Origin: Salimicrobium halophilum
GTDB taxonomy: Bacteria > Bacillota > Bacilli > Bacillales > Halobacillaceae
Reading direction: 5' to 3'
Assembly: GCF_900100295.1 (NCBI RefSeq)
Contig: NZ_FNEV01000001.1
Location: 529,844 to 593,843 of the forward strand
DNA length: 64,000 nt
The notes under the pieces were generated by a model. That model had not been told where the DNA came from. It was given only the letters and a program-made list of their open reading frames with translations, and did no database searches. Below are positions 52,688-63,672 of this stretch, in pieces; positions within the stretch are counted from its first letter, which is position 1; the number at the start of each line of letters is the position of its first letter. The translations under genes and the position numbers were made by a program.

Positions 52688-53536
52688 TCATGGTCGCTCG
52701 ATTTTTTCCGGGTTCAATAGCGTATACCCCTTGTCTCTTAGACCAGTCACTATATCATTGAGTGCATTATTCGTCCATTCCCTGTCATGCATCAGGAGAT
52801 TCGCTCCGTTTCTCAGTAAAGGAGTATTCACCATAATGTCAGACAGTGCCTCGGCGTTTGTATACTCTTCATTCCAATCATAACCGTATGTCCAGTTCAT
52901 CAGGAGCATCCCTTCTTCCTGAACAAGTTGCTTGGAATACTCCGTGTTTTGGCCAAATGGAGCACGGAAAAACTCGGGACGTTCCCCGATTATCTTCTCT
53001 ATGCGATCGCTGAGCCCTACGATTTCCTCACGCTGCTCCTCCTGGGAGAGGTCCGGCAAGGATGCATGTGTCATCGTATGATTACCGATAGGAAAACCCA
53101 TTGCATGAATCTCTTTCAACATTTCCTCTTCTTCAGGCGTATCCAGGAAATGACCGTTCACAAAGAAGATAGCCGGAGCTTTTTTTTCTTTTAATTTCTC
53201 CGCCATTTCAACCGCATGTTCGTCAGGCGCATCATCAATAGTCAGAAGAGCGACTTTTTCCTCGGCATCGTTGATAGGGGCAAATGACCAATCTTCCTGA
53301 AGAGTATATTGCGGTTCTATTGGCTCTTCAGTCTCTTTCATTCCTTTCGTTTCTTCTGCCTCTTTTTTCTGTTCTTCTTCCCCGTTAGTATCCTCAGTTT
53401 TTTCCTCTTCCTTTTCTTCCTCCTGTTTGTTTTCCGTTTTCTCTTTCTCTTCTCCCCCGTCCCCTGATGATGCATCTCCTGCAGGACTGCAGGCAACCAG
53501 AAACAGAGCTAAGAGCGCTATGATCCATATTCTCAT
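52688..53536 (-). CDS. Polysaccharide deacetylase-family lipoprotein
   Basis: About 282 residues. Lipoprotein signal with lipobox LFLVAC, then a linker of some 65 residues made almost wholly of E, K and T, then a NodB-type deacetylase domain. Metal ligands are GNHTMTHASL (about residue 170) and the catalytic region is RAPFG. The usual TFDDGP reads TIDDAPDEH, so the aspartate pair is kept but the glycine is replaced. It probably deacetylates peptidoglycan or another wall glycan. ATG 53536 with GGGGGATA upstream. Confidence 0.85.
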   Translation of the reverse strand: MRIWIIALLALFLVACSPAGDASSGDGGEEKEKTENKQEEEKEEEKTEDTNGEEEQKKEAEETKGMKETEEPIEPQYTLQEDWSFAPINDAEEKVALLTIDDAPDEHAVEMAEKLKEKKAPAIFFVNGHFLDTPEEEEMLKEIHAMGFPIGNHTMTHASLPDLSQEEQREEIVGLSDRIEKIIGERPEFFRAPFGQNTEYSKQLVQEEGMLLMNWTYGYDWNEEYTNAEALSDIMVNTPLLRNGANLLMHDREWTNNALNDIVTGLRDKGYTLLNPEKIERP

Positions 53537-53675
53537 GCTGATATCCCCCTGTATAATTATGTATAACCTCTCCAATTATAGTACACTTTTTCTATATTCT
53601 CTATTAATAATGCGAATTTTGTATTATAATATGAAACCGTGACTTGTGGAGAAGTCTGTAAAGGTGGTCCCTCAC

Positions 53676-54746
53676 ATGAAAGAGTATTTGAAGCATTTCA
53701 AATTATTCGGAGGACGTACGATCAAAACCGGCATTTCTGTGTTTCTTACAGCACTAATTTGTTCTTTTTTCAATCTGCCGGTTATTTTTGCTGTAATCAC
53801 TGCCGTTGTCACTATTGAACATACAGCAGTTGCGTCAATCAGGAAAGCGGCCGTTCGCTTCCCAGCTTCAGCTCTCGGCGCCCTGATAGCAGTCTCCATG
53901 TACTCCCTTTTCGGAAAAGGGGCTCTTACATTCGGGCTGGCTGCTATGCTTACGATAGGATTATGCCATAAGCTGAAACTTGATGACGGGATTGTGGTAG
54001 CGACAATCACTGCCATCGCTATGATTCCCGATTTTCAAGGGAATGAAATTGTTTCGTTTGTTACAAGGTTGGGTACTACTTCTATTGGGATAGTCGTTTC
54101 TACTCTTGTAAATTTCTTTCTGCTCCCGCCGAACTACACGCCGATGATCCTTCAGAACCTTCACACAATGAACCACACAGCAAGCCAGCTGCTTCGTCGC
54201 ATAATGATGAATGTTACAGGGGAAGCTAAACATAAAAACTCTTCCATCAGACGATTGCATCGTCAACTGACCAGTCGGTTGGAACGAACAGAAATCCTTC
54301 TGCGTTTTCAGCGGGAAGAGTGGAAATATCACCGACATTCCAGAAAGGATCTGAAACAGCTAGTATACGTGAAGGAGCATCTTTCTCTGATGCATCAACT
54401 CGTACATCACCTTGGGAATATGGCGTTCGCGTGTGAAACCTCCCCTGCTTTCAGTGAGACAGAGAAAGAATTGCTGAAGGATCTTGGACCGAAGTTCGAA
54501 AAAGCATTAACAGCTGAAAGACATGAAATCAGTGAAGAACATTTCAAACTTGTGGAAAATCTGGATCGGCTTTTCTGGAAATGGAGAGAAGAGCACCTTG
54601 AGAAAAATGACGGATTCAGGCATCATTTCGCTACAGAAGTGGTATTAGTATATGAACTACTTTCTTTCCACGACGTCTTAGAAGAAATGTATCAGTTGAC
54701 GACGAAGCATCGAGACCATATCATCACATATGGTGACAAAAACTGA
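53676..54746 (+). CDS. Aromatic acid exporter-like (FUSC/ArAE) membrane protein
   Basis: About 356 residues. The N-terminal half has about six hydrophobic segments (FGGRTIKTGISVFLTALICSFFNLPVIFAVITAVVTIE in parts; RFPASALGALIAVS). The C-terminal half is a soluble, charged helical domain. This matches the YqjA/YgaE-like aromatic acid exporter family of Firmicutes. Substrate unknown. ATG 53676 has AAAGGTGG upstream. Only 18 bases separate it from the BCCT gene, so the two may be cotranscribed. Confidence 0.8.
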   Translation: MKEYLKHFKLFGGRTIKTGISVFLTALICSFFNLPVIFAVITAVVTIEHTAVASIRKAAVRFPASALGALIAVSMYSLFGKGALTFGLAAMLTIGLCHKLKLDDGIVVATITAIAMIPDFQGNEIVSFVTRLGTTSIGIVVSTLVNFFLLPPNYTPMILQNLHTMNHTASQLLRRIMMNVTGEAKHKNSSIRRLHRQLTSRLERTEILLRFQREEWKYHRHSRKDLKQLVYVKEHLSLMHQLVHHLGNMAFACETSPAFSETEKELLKDLGPKFEKALTAERHEISEEHFKLVENLDRLFWKWREEHLEKNDGFRHHFATEVVLVYELLSFHDVLEEMYQLTTKHRDHIITYGDKN

Positions 54747-54764
54747 AGAAAGGATGAACACTCA

Positions 54765-56300
54765 ATGAATCAAGTAACAAAAGTATTCTACATTTCTGTA
54801 GTAATTGCGTTCTTGTTTATCGGTTGGGGTGTAATACCTGAAAGTGTACTCCCAGACGGTAACTTGTCCAACGTTACAGGAATCATCCAAGGATTTCTCA
54901 CCGATAAATTCGGTTGGTTCTATCTACTGTCAGCGACAGGATTCGTTATATTCTCTATTTACTTAGTTTTCTCGAAGTACGGCAAGCTTAAACTCGGGAA
55001 ACCGGAGGATGAGCCGGAATATCCATATATCACCTGGTTTGCTATGCTATTCAGCGCCGGAATGGGGATCGGGCTTGTATTCTGGGGAGCTGCTGAACCA
55101 CTCTCCCACTTCCATACACCGGCTGTACCTGAACAGGAAGCTCAGACTCCTGATGCTGCATATTCAGCCATGAAATACTCGTTCTTCCACTGGGGACTTC
55201 ACCCTTGGGCCATTTATGCAACATTGGCACTGGCTCTTGCTTATTTCAAATTCAGAAAAGGAGCTCCAGGTGTTATCAGTGCAACACTGACACCACTTCT
55301 TGGTGAAAAACGCGTGCAAGGTCCTATCGGAACTACGGTGGACTCCATCGCTGTATTTGCAACAATCTTTGGTGTCGCAACGTCTCTTGGACTAGGTGCA
55401 TTGCAGATATCAAGTGGTCTTGGGTTCACTATACCAGGTCTTGAAGACACATTTACTTTGCAATTCATTATTATTGTAGCAGTAACGATTCTATTCATGA
55501 TTTCTGCTATGACAGGTTTGAATAAAGGAATCAAATATTTAAGTAATACGAACATCGTGCTGGCCCTGCTACTTCTTCTATTCATGGTTTTCGCAGGACC
55601 TACCAACTTCATTATGGACTTCTTCACCACTTCCTTCGGTGGGTACATTCGTGACTTACCTTATATGAGTTTCCGACTCACCCCTTTCGCTGAGGAAGAT
55701 AATACATGGGTAGAGGCTTGGACGATTTTCTACTGGGCTTGGTGGATTTCCTGGGCACCTTTCGTAGGAACATTCATCGCTCGTGTCTCCCGCGGACGTA
55801 CAATCCGCGAATTCGTTCTTGGTGTATTACTTGTACCGACAATTTTCGGTGCGCTTTGGTTCTCCGCATTCGGCGGAACAACAATTGGTCTGGAATATTT
55901 CGATGGAATCGATATCAATTCTGATATGGCGGAACTTGGTACAGAAGTAGCGCTGTTCTCTATGTTTGAGCACGTACCACTCGGATCCATCATGTCATTT
56001 GTAGGCTTGTTGCTGATCAGTACATTCTTTATCACTTCAGCAGACTCTGCTACATTTGTTCTAGGTATGCAAACCACAGGTGGTAGCCTGAACCCGAATC
56101 GTAAGGTTAAATTTACATGGGGTGTTATTCAGGCAGGTGCAGCTTCTGTACTCCTTTGGCAAGGCGGATTGGGTGCGTTACAGACAGCAGCCATCATTTC
56201 CGCCTTCCCGTTCACGTTCATACTGATCATGATTTGTTTCTCCCTGATGATAGCTTTCAAAGACGAAGCCAAAACAGTAGACTTGAAAAAGAAAAAATAA
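54765..56300 (+). CDS. opuD: BCCT-family transporter, probable glycine betaine importer
   Basis: 511 residues, 12 membrane segments, the length of B. subtilis OpuD. The substrate motif GMGIGLVFWGAAEPLSHF and the conserved FYWAWWISWAPFVGTFIARVSRGRTIREF (in parts) are diagnostic of betaine/choline/carnitine transporters. Sodium-coupled uptake of compatible solutes for osmotic balance is the likely role. The exact substrate is inferred. AAAGGATG precedes the ATG. Confidence 0.92.
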   Translation: MNQVTKVFYISVVIAFLFIGWGVIPESVLPDGNLSNVTGIIQGFLTDKFGWFYLLSATGFVIFSIYLVFSKYGKLKLGKPEDEPEYPYITWFAMLFSAGMGIGLVFWGAAEPLSHFHTPAVPEQEAQTPDAAYSAMKYSFFHWGLHPWAIYATLALALAYFKFRKGAPGVISATLTPLLGEKRVQGPIGTTVDSIAVFATIFGVATSLGLGALQISSGLGFTIPGLEDTFTLQFIIIVAVTILFMISAMTGLNKGIKYLSNTNIVLALLLLLFMVFAGPTNFIMDFFTTSFGGYIRDLPYMSFRLTPFAEEDNTWVEAWTIFYWAWWISWAPFVGTFIARVSRGRTIREFVLGVLLVPTIFGALWFSAFGGTTIGLEYFDGIDINSDMAELGTEVALFSMFEHVPLGSIMSFVGLLLISTFFITSADSATFVLGMQTTGGSLNPNRKVKFTWGVIQAGAASVLLWQGGLGALQTAAIISAFPFTFILIMICFSLMIAFKDEAKTVDLKKKK

Positions 56301-56312
56301 TAAATAATTCAA

Positions 56313-56350
56313 CAAAGAGTGCCCTGGGTTTTCCGGGGCACTCTTCTTAT
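56313..56350 (+). terminator. Terminator after the BCCT gene
   Basis: Stem AAGAGTGCCC / GGGCACTCTT with a loop of about 11 bases, 13 bases past the stop. The following 160 bases hold no gene I can support. Confidence 0.8.
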
Positions 56351-56509
56351 ATCATGAGACGTACCACGGAATATTACTTACTTTTTCGTTTGTATGACCT
56401 GTTTCTACAAATGGATTTCTTTTCCTTAACATTTCGATTACAACCGCTCTTTTCCAAAACTCGTCTGTTATTGTAAGTATAGAGTTGAACGGAAGGAGAC
56501 GAATCGTCT

Positions 56510-56869
56510 ATGAAATACTCTTTCTTACTTAGTTATATTTTATTATTTATCCTGGCTCTACAATTTACAGATCCTACGGTTGATGTCATTTATGCATCCT
56601 CCAACAATTATGAAATATTATTATTGGCAGAAGAAGATAAAGCGACATCAAAACCGTTTATGACTGCTCTATTGGAATTCAAGGAAAATGAAACAGAGAG
56701 TTTCCAATTCACAAAAGAAGAAATGAGCGCTCAGGAAGTCGCTGCTTCCCCGAAAGACATTCCTTCCATTATCGTGAAACAAAATGGATCGGTAATCGGA
56801 AAAGTCACCGGGGAATCATTATCGACGCAACAAATTATCGATGAATTAACTACAATCTTGCATAAGTAA
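56510..56869 (+). CDS. Unrecognised small exported protein
   Basis: 119 residues. A hydrophobic N-terminus (MKYSFLLSYILLFILALQF) acts as signal or anchor. The rest is mixed alpha/beta and ends SIIVKQNGSVIGKVTGESL..., a pattern like the last strands of a thioredoxin fold with the cis-proline region, but no cysteine is present. So it is not an active disulfide enzyme. AAGGAGA precedes the ATG. Family unknown. Confidence 0.65.
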   Translation: MKYSFLLSYILLFILALQFTDPTVDVIYASSNNYEILLLAEEDKATSKPFMTALLEFKENETESFQFTKEEMSAQEVAASPKDIPSIIVKQNGSVIGKVTGESLSTQQIIDELTTILHK

Positions 56870-56875
56870 ACCAAA

Positions 56876-56910
56876 AAGAGCTGTGAAGCGTATTCACAGC
56901 TCTTTTTATA
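56876..56910 (+). terminator. Terminator after the 56510 gene
   Basis: Stem AAAGAGCTGTGAA / TTCACAGCTCTTT with a short loop and trailing T residues. Confidence 0.85.
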
Positions 56911-57018
56911 TACAACGAATCAAATGTCACCTACAATTCAATAAGCTCTCAGAACGTCTGATATACACTCATCGGTTGGCTGAACTCTCATCGTATAATC
57001 CTCTTGGAACAACAAAAA

Positions 57019-57056
57019 AGCTTGCAGCAAAGATTTCTCTCAGCTGCAAGCTTCTC
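57019..57056 (-). terminator. Terminator after pdhD
   Basis: Stem AAGCTTGCAGC / GCTGCAAGCTT with a 14-base loop. On the minus strand it ends in TTTTTTG, directly after pdhD. Confidence 0.88.
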
Positions 57057-57063
57057 TTTATAC

Positions 57064-58470
57064 TTATTTAATGTGGATAGGACGACCGATAGCTACTTCC
57101 GCTGCTTCCATATTGATCTCTCCCAGGGAAGGGTGAGCATGGATGGTAAGCGATAGATCTTCGGCTGTCATTCCTGTCTCGATAGCAAGTCCGATTTCAG
57201 CGATCATATCACTGGCATTCGGTCCTGTAACATGACCACCAATGATAAGCCCATCGTCTTTGCGAGTCACGAGCTTAAGGAAACCATCTGTGTTATTAAG
57301 AGAAAGAGCACGACCATTCGCCTGGAATGGGAACTTGGATTCTTTCACTTCATAACCGGCTTCTTTCGCTGTGTCTTTCGTATACCCGACAGAAGCGATC
57401 TCAGGGTCGGAGAATACAACGGCTGGAATAGCGAGATAGTCGATTTCCGCTTTTTCACCGGAAATAACTTCCGCTGCGATTTTACCTTCATAAGATGCTT
57501 TGTGAGCAAGAGGTGGGCCTGGCACGATATCTCCGATAGCATAGATGTTATCGAAGTTTGTACGACTGTGTTTATCCACCTGGATATAACCTTTGTCGTC
57601 CATTTCGACTCCCATCTCTTCTAGACCCAGTTCATCCGTATTCGGACGACGGCCGACAGTAACCAGCACGTAATCAGCTTCTACTGTCTTCTCTTCGCCT
57701 TTGACTTCATAGGTCACTTTCACACCATTGTCCGTTTCTTCTACGCCTTGAGCCATTGCATTCGTTACAACGTCAACGCCTTTACTCTTAAGGTTTTTCG
57801 TAACCGGTTGAACGAGATCTTTTTCGAATCCGTTCAGGATACGGTCCGTACCTTCCAGGATAGTCACTTCCGTATCGAAGTTAGCGTAAGCAGTACCGAG
57901 TTCTGTACCGATGTAGCCTCCTCCGATTACAATAAGCTTCTCTGGAATCTCTTCAAGGTTCAAAGCTCCTGTGGAGTCAAGAACACGATCAGAGAATTTG
58001 AAATTAGGAATTTCAATAGGTCTTGAACCTGTAGCGATGATGCAGTTATTGAACTTATACGTCTGAGACTGCTTATCATCCATGATTTTAACGGTGTTTT
58101 GATCGACGAAATATGCTTCGCCTCTCAAGATCTCCACTTTGTTCCCTTTCAGGAGTCCCTGTACGCCGCCGGTCAATTTCTCCACGACGCCGCCTTTCCA
58201 TTCCTGAACTTTAGAAAAGTCTACAGTAGGGTTCTCAGAAGAGATCCCCATGTCTGCATTACCTTTAGCTTTTTCGAAGTTGTGACCAGCTTCGATGAGA
58301 GCTTTCGACGGAATACAACCTACGTTCAGGCAGACGCCGCCCAAGTTGCCTTTATCTACAATAGCAACCTTCTGACCTGTTTGAGCAGCACGGATGGCAG
58401 CTACATAGCCGCCTGGTCCTGCTCCTACTACTAGTGTGTCCAATTCGATTGGGAAATCTCCTACTACCAT
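57064..58470 (-). CDS. pdhD: Dihydrolipoamide dehydrogenase (E3)
   Basis: Flavoprotein that reoxidises dihydrolipoamide with NAD. 468 residues. FAD motif [15 protein letters not shown] (about 17-31), redox-active pair GGVCLNVGC (C47/C52), NAD motif [15 protein letters not shown], and the catalytic HAHPSLGE near residue 445. It follows pdhC by three bases and is the last gene of pdhABCD. Also serves other 2-oxoacid complexes. Confidence 0.97.
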   Translation of the reverse strand: MVVGDFPIELDTLVVGAGPGGYVAAIRAAQTGQKVAIVDKGNLGGVCLNVGCIPSKALIEAGHNFEKAKGNADMGISSENPTVDFSKVQEWKGGVVEKLTGGVQGLLKGNKVEILRGEAYFVDQNTVKIMDDKQSQTYKFNNCIIATGSRPIEIPNFKFSDRVLDSTGALNLEEIPEKLIVIGGGYIGTELGTAYANFDTEVTILEGTDRILNGFEKDLVQPVTKNLKSKGVDVVTNAMAQGVEETDNGVKVTYEVKGEEKTVEADYVLVTVGRRPNTDELGLEEMGVEMDDKGYIQVDKHSRTNFDNIYAIGDIVPGPPLAHKASYEGKIAAEVISGEKAEIDYLAIPAVVFSDPEIASVGYTKDTAKEAGYEVKESKFPFQANGRALSLNNTDGFLKLVTRKDDGLIIGGHVTGPNASDMIAEIGLAIETGMTAEDLSLTIHAHPSLGEINMEAAEVAIGRPIHIK

Positions 58471-58473
58471 ACT

Positions 58474-59778
58474 TTACGCCTCCATCATGATTAGTTGTGG
58501 ATCGTTCAGTAAACGCTTGATGTTATTCATCGCATGCTGGGCAGTTGCGCCATCGATAATTCTGTGGTCAAAGCTGAGAGAAATAGCAAGTACAGGAGCG
58601 ATGACTACTTCTCCGTCACGTACCATAGGTTTCTCCGCAATACGACCGATACCGAGGATAGCAACTTCCGGGTGGTTGATGACAGGTGTGAACCACTGAC
58701 CACCAGCAGAACCGATGTTAGTGATCGTTGTAGAAGCACCTTTCATTTCTTCGCCGGAAAGTTTTCCGTCCCGTGCTTTGACAGCCAACTGGTTGATTTC
58801 ATCAGAAATCGAGAACACAGCTTTACGATCGGCATCTTTTACAACTGGTACAAGTAGACCTTTGTCTGTATCAGCAGCAATACCGATATTGTAATAATGC
58901 TTCTGAATGATTTCGTTCGTCTCATCATCCAGGGAAGTATTCAGTACTGGATACTTCTTAAGCGTAGACACAAGGGCTTTCACAACATACGGAAGGTATG
59001 TCAGCTTGATGTCCTGCTCAGCAGCAACTTCTTTGAATTTCTTACGGTGAGCGACAAGTTCCGTCACGTCCACTTCATCCATCAGTGTAACATGCGGTGC
59101 CGTCTGCTTCGAGTTGACCATTGCTTTAGCGATCGCTTTACGCATGCCACTCATCTTCTCTCGGGTTTCCGGATAAGCTTCGCCGGAAGGAACCTGCTGT
59201 TTGCTTTCTCCGGATTCAGCTTGAGCTTCCTCTGCAGGAGCTTCTTCTCCTTCAGATGCAGCAGGCTGATCGCCGCTTACATATGCATCGATGTCTTCTT
59301 TAAGTACGCGACCGTTCTTACCGGATCCTTGTACTTTCTGGATGTTCACGTCATTTTCACGTGCATATTTTCGTACGGAAGGCATAGCGATGACACGCGT
59401 TCCATCATCTTCTTCAGAGTCGTCAGAACCGGAAGCTGCAGGCTGTTTCTCTTCTTTTTCTTTTGGTTCTTCTTTCACATCTTCCTGCTCTTCTTTCGCT
59501 TCTTCCTGGCTGTCATCAGAAGAATCGTCGTCTTCGTACCCTTCTGCATCGAACGTGATGATTACCGTTCCTACAGTAGTCGTTTCGCCTTCGCCGACAT
59601 GAACTGCTTTTACAGTACCATCAACGGGAGAAGGGATTTCTACGACTGCTTTGTCGTTTTGCACTTCACAAAGCACATCATCTTCAGATACTTCTTCCCC
59701 TTCTTTTACAAACCACTTTGCAATCTCACCTTCATGGATACCTTCACCGATATCAGGCAATTTGAACTCATATGCCAT
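58474..59778 (-). CDS. pdhC: Dihydrolipoamide acetyltransferase (E2)
   Basis: Core of the pyruvate dehydrogenase complex. 434 residues: one lipoyl domain (about 2-77, lipoyl lysine K43 in QNDKAVVE), an acidic linker, a peripheral subunit-binding domain (about 130-168, [15 protein letters not shown]), a second flexible linker rich in E and A, and the catalytic domain with active-site SFDHRIIDG (His about 405). Confidence 0.97.
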   Translation of the reverse strand: MAYEFKLPDIGEGIHEGEIAKWFVKEGEEVSEDDVLCEVQNDKAVVEIPSPVDGTVKAVHVGEGETTTVGTVIITFDAEGYEDDDSSDDSQEEAKEEQEDVKEEPKEKEEKQPAASGSDDSEEDDGTRVIAMPSVRKYARENDVNIQKVQGSGKNGRVLKEDIDAYVSGDQPAASEGEEAPAEEAQAESGESKQQVPSGEAYPETREKMSGMRKAIAKAMVNSKQTAPHVTLMDEVDVTELVAHRKKFKEVAAEQDIKLTYLPYVVKALVSTLKKYPVLNTSLDDETNEIIQKHYYNIGIAADTDKGLLVPVVKDADRKAVFSISDEINQLAVKARDGKLSGEEMKGASTTITNIGSAGGQWFTPVINHPEVAILGIGRIAEKPMVRDGEVVIAPVLAISLSFDHRIIDGATAQHAMNNIKRLLNDPQLIMMEA

Positions 59779-59805
59779 TTGGGAAAACCTCCTACTTGGT
59801 CTATT

Positions 59806-60783
59806 TTAGAAATTCATTACGCTTTCGACTTTTTCAATGATCGACGTGTGGTCAGGCAACCATACACCTTCCGCTTGAGTGAAAGGATAGATTGTATCCG
59901 GAGCTGTTACACGCATCACTGGTGCTTCTAGATGAAGGATCGCTTTTTCCTGGATCTCAGCAGCGATACTTGCCGCGATACCTGCCTGCTTCTGAGCTTC
60001 CTGAATGACTACAGCGCGATTCGTCTTTTCTACAGACTCAAGAATCGTTTCGTAATCGACAGGGCTTACAGTTCTAAGATCGATCACTTCAGCAGAAACT
60101 CCATCTTCTTCAAGTTGTTCAGCTGCTTTCAGTGCAGAGTGGACCATTGCGCCATAAGCGACTAGAGTCACATCTGTACCTTCACGCTTCACGTTCGCTT
60201 TTCCGAGTTCCACCGTGTATTCATCTTCCGGAACTTCTTCACGGAAGGAACGGTAAAGTTTCATATGCTCAAGGAAAATCACTGGATCATTATCACGGAT
60301 GGACTGGATCAGGAGACCTTTTGCATCATAAGGGTTTGATGGAATAACAACTTTGAGGCCCGGCTGTTGCGCCATCAATCCTTCTAGGCTGTCCGCATGA
60401 AGTTCTGGTGTGTGTACGCCTCCACCGAAAGGAGAACGAACAGTAATTGGCATCTGGCGTGTACCACCGGAACGGTAACGGTAACGAGCCATTTGACCGC
60501 TGATTGCATCCATTGTTTCGTATACGAAACCGAAGAACTGAATTTCAGGTACAGGGCGGAAGCCTGTAAGGGCAAGACCTACTGCCATACCGTTGATTCC
60601 TGATTCAGCTAGAGGAGTGTCAAACACCCGGTCTTCACCAAATTCGTCCTGCAGGCCTTCAGTTGCGCGGAATACGCCGCCATTTTGACCAACGTCTTCC
60701 CCGAAGACTAGCACATTTTCATCATTTCCGAGTTCTGTGCGCATCGCGTCCGTGATGGCTTGGATCATTGTCATTTGTGCCAT
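59806..60783 (-). CDS. pdhB: Pyruvate dehydrogenase E1 beta subunit
   Basis: 325 residues, transketolase-like pyrimidine-binding domain ([36 protein letters not shown]) and C-terminal domain. Forms the thiamine-diphosphate enzyme with PdhA. It follows pdhA by three bases. Confidence 0.97.
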   Translation of the reverse strand: MAQMTMIQAITDAMRTELGNDENVLVFGEDVGQNGGVFRATEGLQDEFGEDRVFDTPLAESGINGMAVGLALTGFRPVPEIQFFGFVYETMDAISGQMARYRYRSGGTRQMPITVRSPFGGGVHTPELHADSLEGLMAQQPGLKVVIPSNPYDAKGLLIQSIRDNDPVIFLEHMKLYRSFREEVPEDEYTVELGKANVKREGTDVTLVAYGAMVHSALKAAEQLEEDGVSAEVIDLRTVSPVDYETILESVEKTNRAVVIQEAQKQAGIAASIAAEIQEKAILHLEAPVMRVTAPDTIYPFTQAEGVWLPDHTSIIEKVESVMNF

Positions 60784-60786
60784 GAT

Positions 60787-62292
<1,506 letters not shown>

Positions 62293-62949
62293 TTATTCAT
62301 AGCTTACGTTCAGGTCCGCCGCCTCGTAAAAATCTTTCTTCAATTTATTGAAGCTTTCTGTTTTTTCATTGAAGGTATCGTTGATTTCGATTACCTGCTG
62401 ATATTTTTCATTGATGCTTTCCACTTGGGAGCGAAGCGTTTCCTCTTCCAGGTCCTCCTGTTTCAGCATCGTGTAAAGTTCTTCATCAAGCTTCAGAGCT
62501 TCCTGATAGGCGCTATGCATCTTTTCATAAGCGGCATATCGTTCCTCCATAGCAGCTACAAGATCATTCGCGACAGACTGTGCTTCTTCATTGTCTTCTA
62601 TGTCCCCGATCAACGGAGCCACTTTGCTGAATTCCTCTTTCGCTGACTGGATACTTTCGTTTTCAAGCTCGAGCTTTTCTTTTCTCTCTTCCACTAAAGC
62701 GAGTGCTTCATCCGATAGTTGCTGGATCTTTTCCAAATCATTCATGCTGGAATCGATGATCTGGTTGTAAAGCTTCTGCTCTTCCTGTTCAAGTTCGCTC
62801 AATGCCGACTGCTGTTCTTTAAATGCATCTTCGAGCGTCACTGTTTTCTCGAGATGGTCATACATTTCTTCCTTTGCAGACTGACCGGAACATCCGACTA
62901 GTACTGCGAGCACCCCTATAAAAACGAACGCAATTGATTTTCTTAACAC
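62293..62949 (-). CDS. ykyA: YkyA-family coiled-coil lipoprotein
   Basis: About 218 residues. Lipoprotein signal peptide with lipobox AVLVGC, then almost entirely glutamate-rich coiled coil. YkyA family (putative cell-wall binding lipoprotein), upstream of pdhA as in B. subtilis. GTG 62949 with AAGGGGGAG seven bases upstream is preferred over the ATG at 62994, since it starts right before the signal peptide. Confidence 0.87.
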   Translation of the reverse strand: MLRKSIAFVFIGVLAVLVGCSGQSAKEEMYDHLEKTVTLEDAFKEQQSALSELEQEEQKLYNQIIDSSMNDLEKIQQLSDEALALVEERKEKLELENESIQSAKEEFSKVAPLIGDIEDNEEAQSVANDLVAAMEERYAAYEKMHSAYQEALKLDEELYTMLKQEDLEEETLRSQVESINEKYQQVIEINDTFNEKTESFNKLKKDFYEAADLNVSYE

Positions 62950-63076
62950 GGTCTCGCTCCCCCTTAACGATCGAAAACTTTCATTGTTTTTCATCCATAT
63001 CTACAATAGTATAATAAATGGAATAGAATGAAAAGATTATTTTCTTACGTTTATCGAGGAAGAAAGGATGAGATAG

Positions 63077-63631
63077 ATGATTACAATGGAAGATATCGTC
63101 CGCGAGGGTCACCCGGCTCTCAGAAAGAAAGCTGAGGAAGTGGAACTCCCCGCGACAGAAGAAGAAAGACACACCCTTTCCGAAATGCTTCAATTTATAA
63201 AAAACAGCCAGGACGAAGAAGTCTGTGACCGCTATGGACTACGCCCTGGCGTCGGTCTCGCTGCCCCTCAGATTGATGTGAACAAACGTATGCTTGCCGT
63301 ACACTTCACCGACCTGAAAGAAAAAGAGTATAGCTACGGGCTTTTCAACCCTAAAATCGTAAGCCATTCGGTGGAAATGACCTACCTCTCGACAGGAGAA
63401 GGATGCCTATCGGTCGATCGTGAAGTTCCGGGTTATGTACCACGTTATCGCAGAATTACCATCAAAGCTACGGATCTCGAAGGAGAGGAAGTCAAACTCC
63501 GCTTGAAAGACTTTGCAGCTATCGTGTTCCAGCATGAAATCGACCATTTGAACGGCGTCATGTTCTATGACCACATTGATAAGGAAGATCCATACGCTCT
63601 TCCTGAGAATGCCACTCCGGCGGATAGATAA
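63077..63631 (+). CDS. def: Peptide deformylase
   Basis: Removes formyl from the initiator methionine. 184 residues, type 2 (Gram-positive) enzyme with the insertions of B. subtilis DefB/YkrB. Metal and catalytic motifs: GVGLAAPQ (about 58-65), EGCLSV (about 110-115) and QHEIDH (about 154-159). AAAGGATG precedes the ATG. The terminator downstream appears to be interrupted by an insertion sequence. Confidence 0.96.
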   Translation: MITMEDIVREGHPALRKKAEEVELPATEEERHTLSEMLQFIKNSQDEEVCDRYGLRPGVGLAAPQIDVNKRMLAVHFTDLKEKEYSYGLFNPKIVSHSVEMTYLSTGEGCLSVDREVPGYVPRYRRITIKATDLEGEEVKLRLKDFAAIVFQHEIDHLNGVMFYDHIDKEDPYALPENATPADR

Positions 63632-63636
63632 ACATC

Positions 63637-63672
63637 AAAAAAGACCGGCCTTTCTGCAATTGAGAAAGGTAG
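63637..63672 (+). terminator. Terminator of def, interrupted
   Basis: Half of a stem: AAAAAAGACCGGCCTTTCT, loop GCAATTG, then AGAAAGG, where complementarity stops exactly before the insertion-sequence end at 63673. The expected partner CCGGTCTTTTTT is missing from this side. Confidence 0.65.

Noticed and set aside
56883..57071. A short plus-strand frame between two terminators
   Set aside because: It runs through the hairpins of both flanking terminators and has no ribosome site.
58897..59931. A 344-codon open frame on the plus strand
   Set aside because: Antisense to pdhC, where acidic codons create long open frames on the opposite strand. Composition (F, R, C rich) is typical of a shadow.
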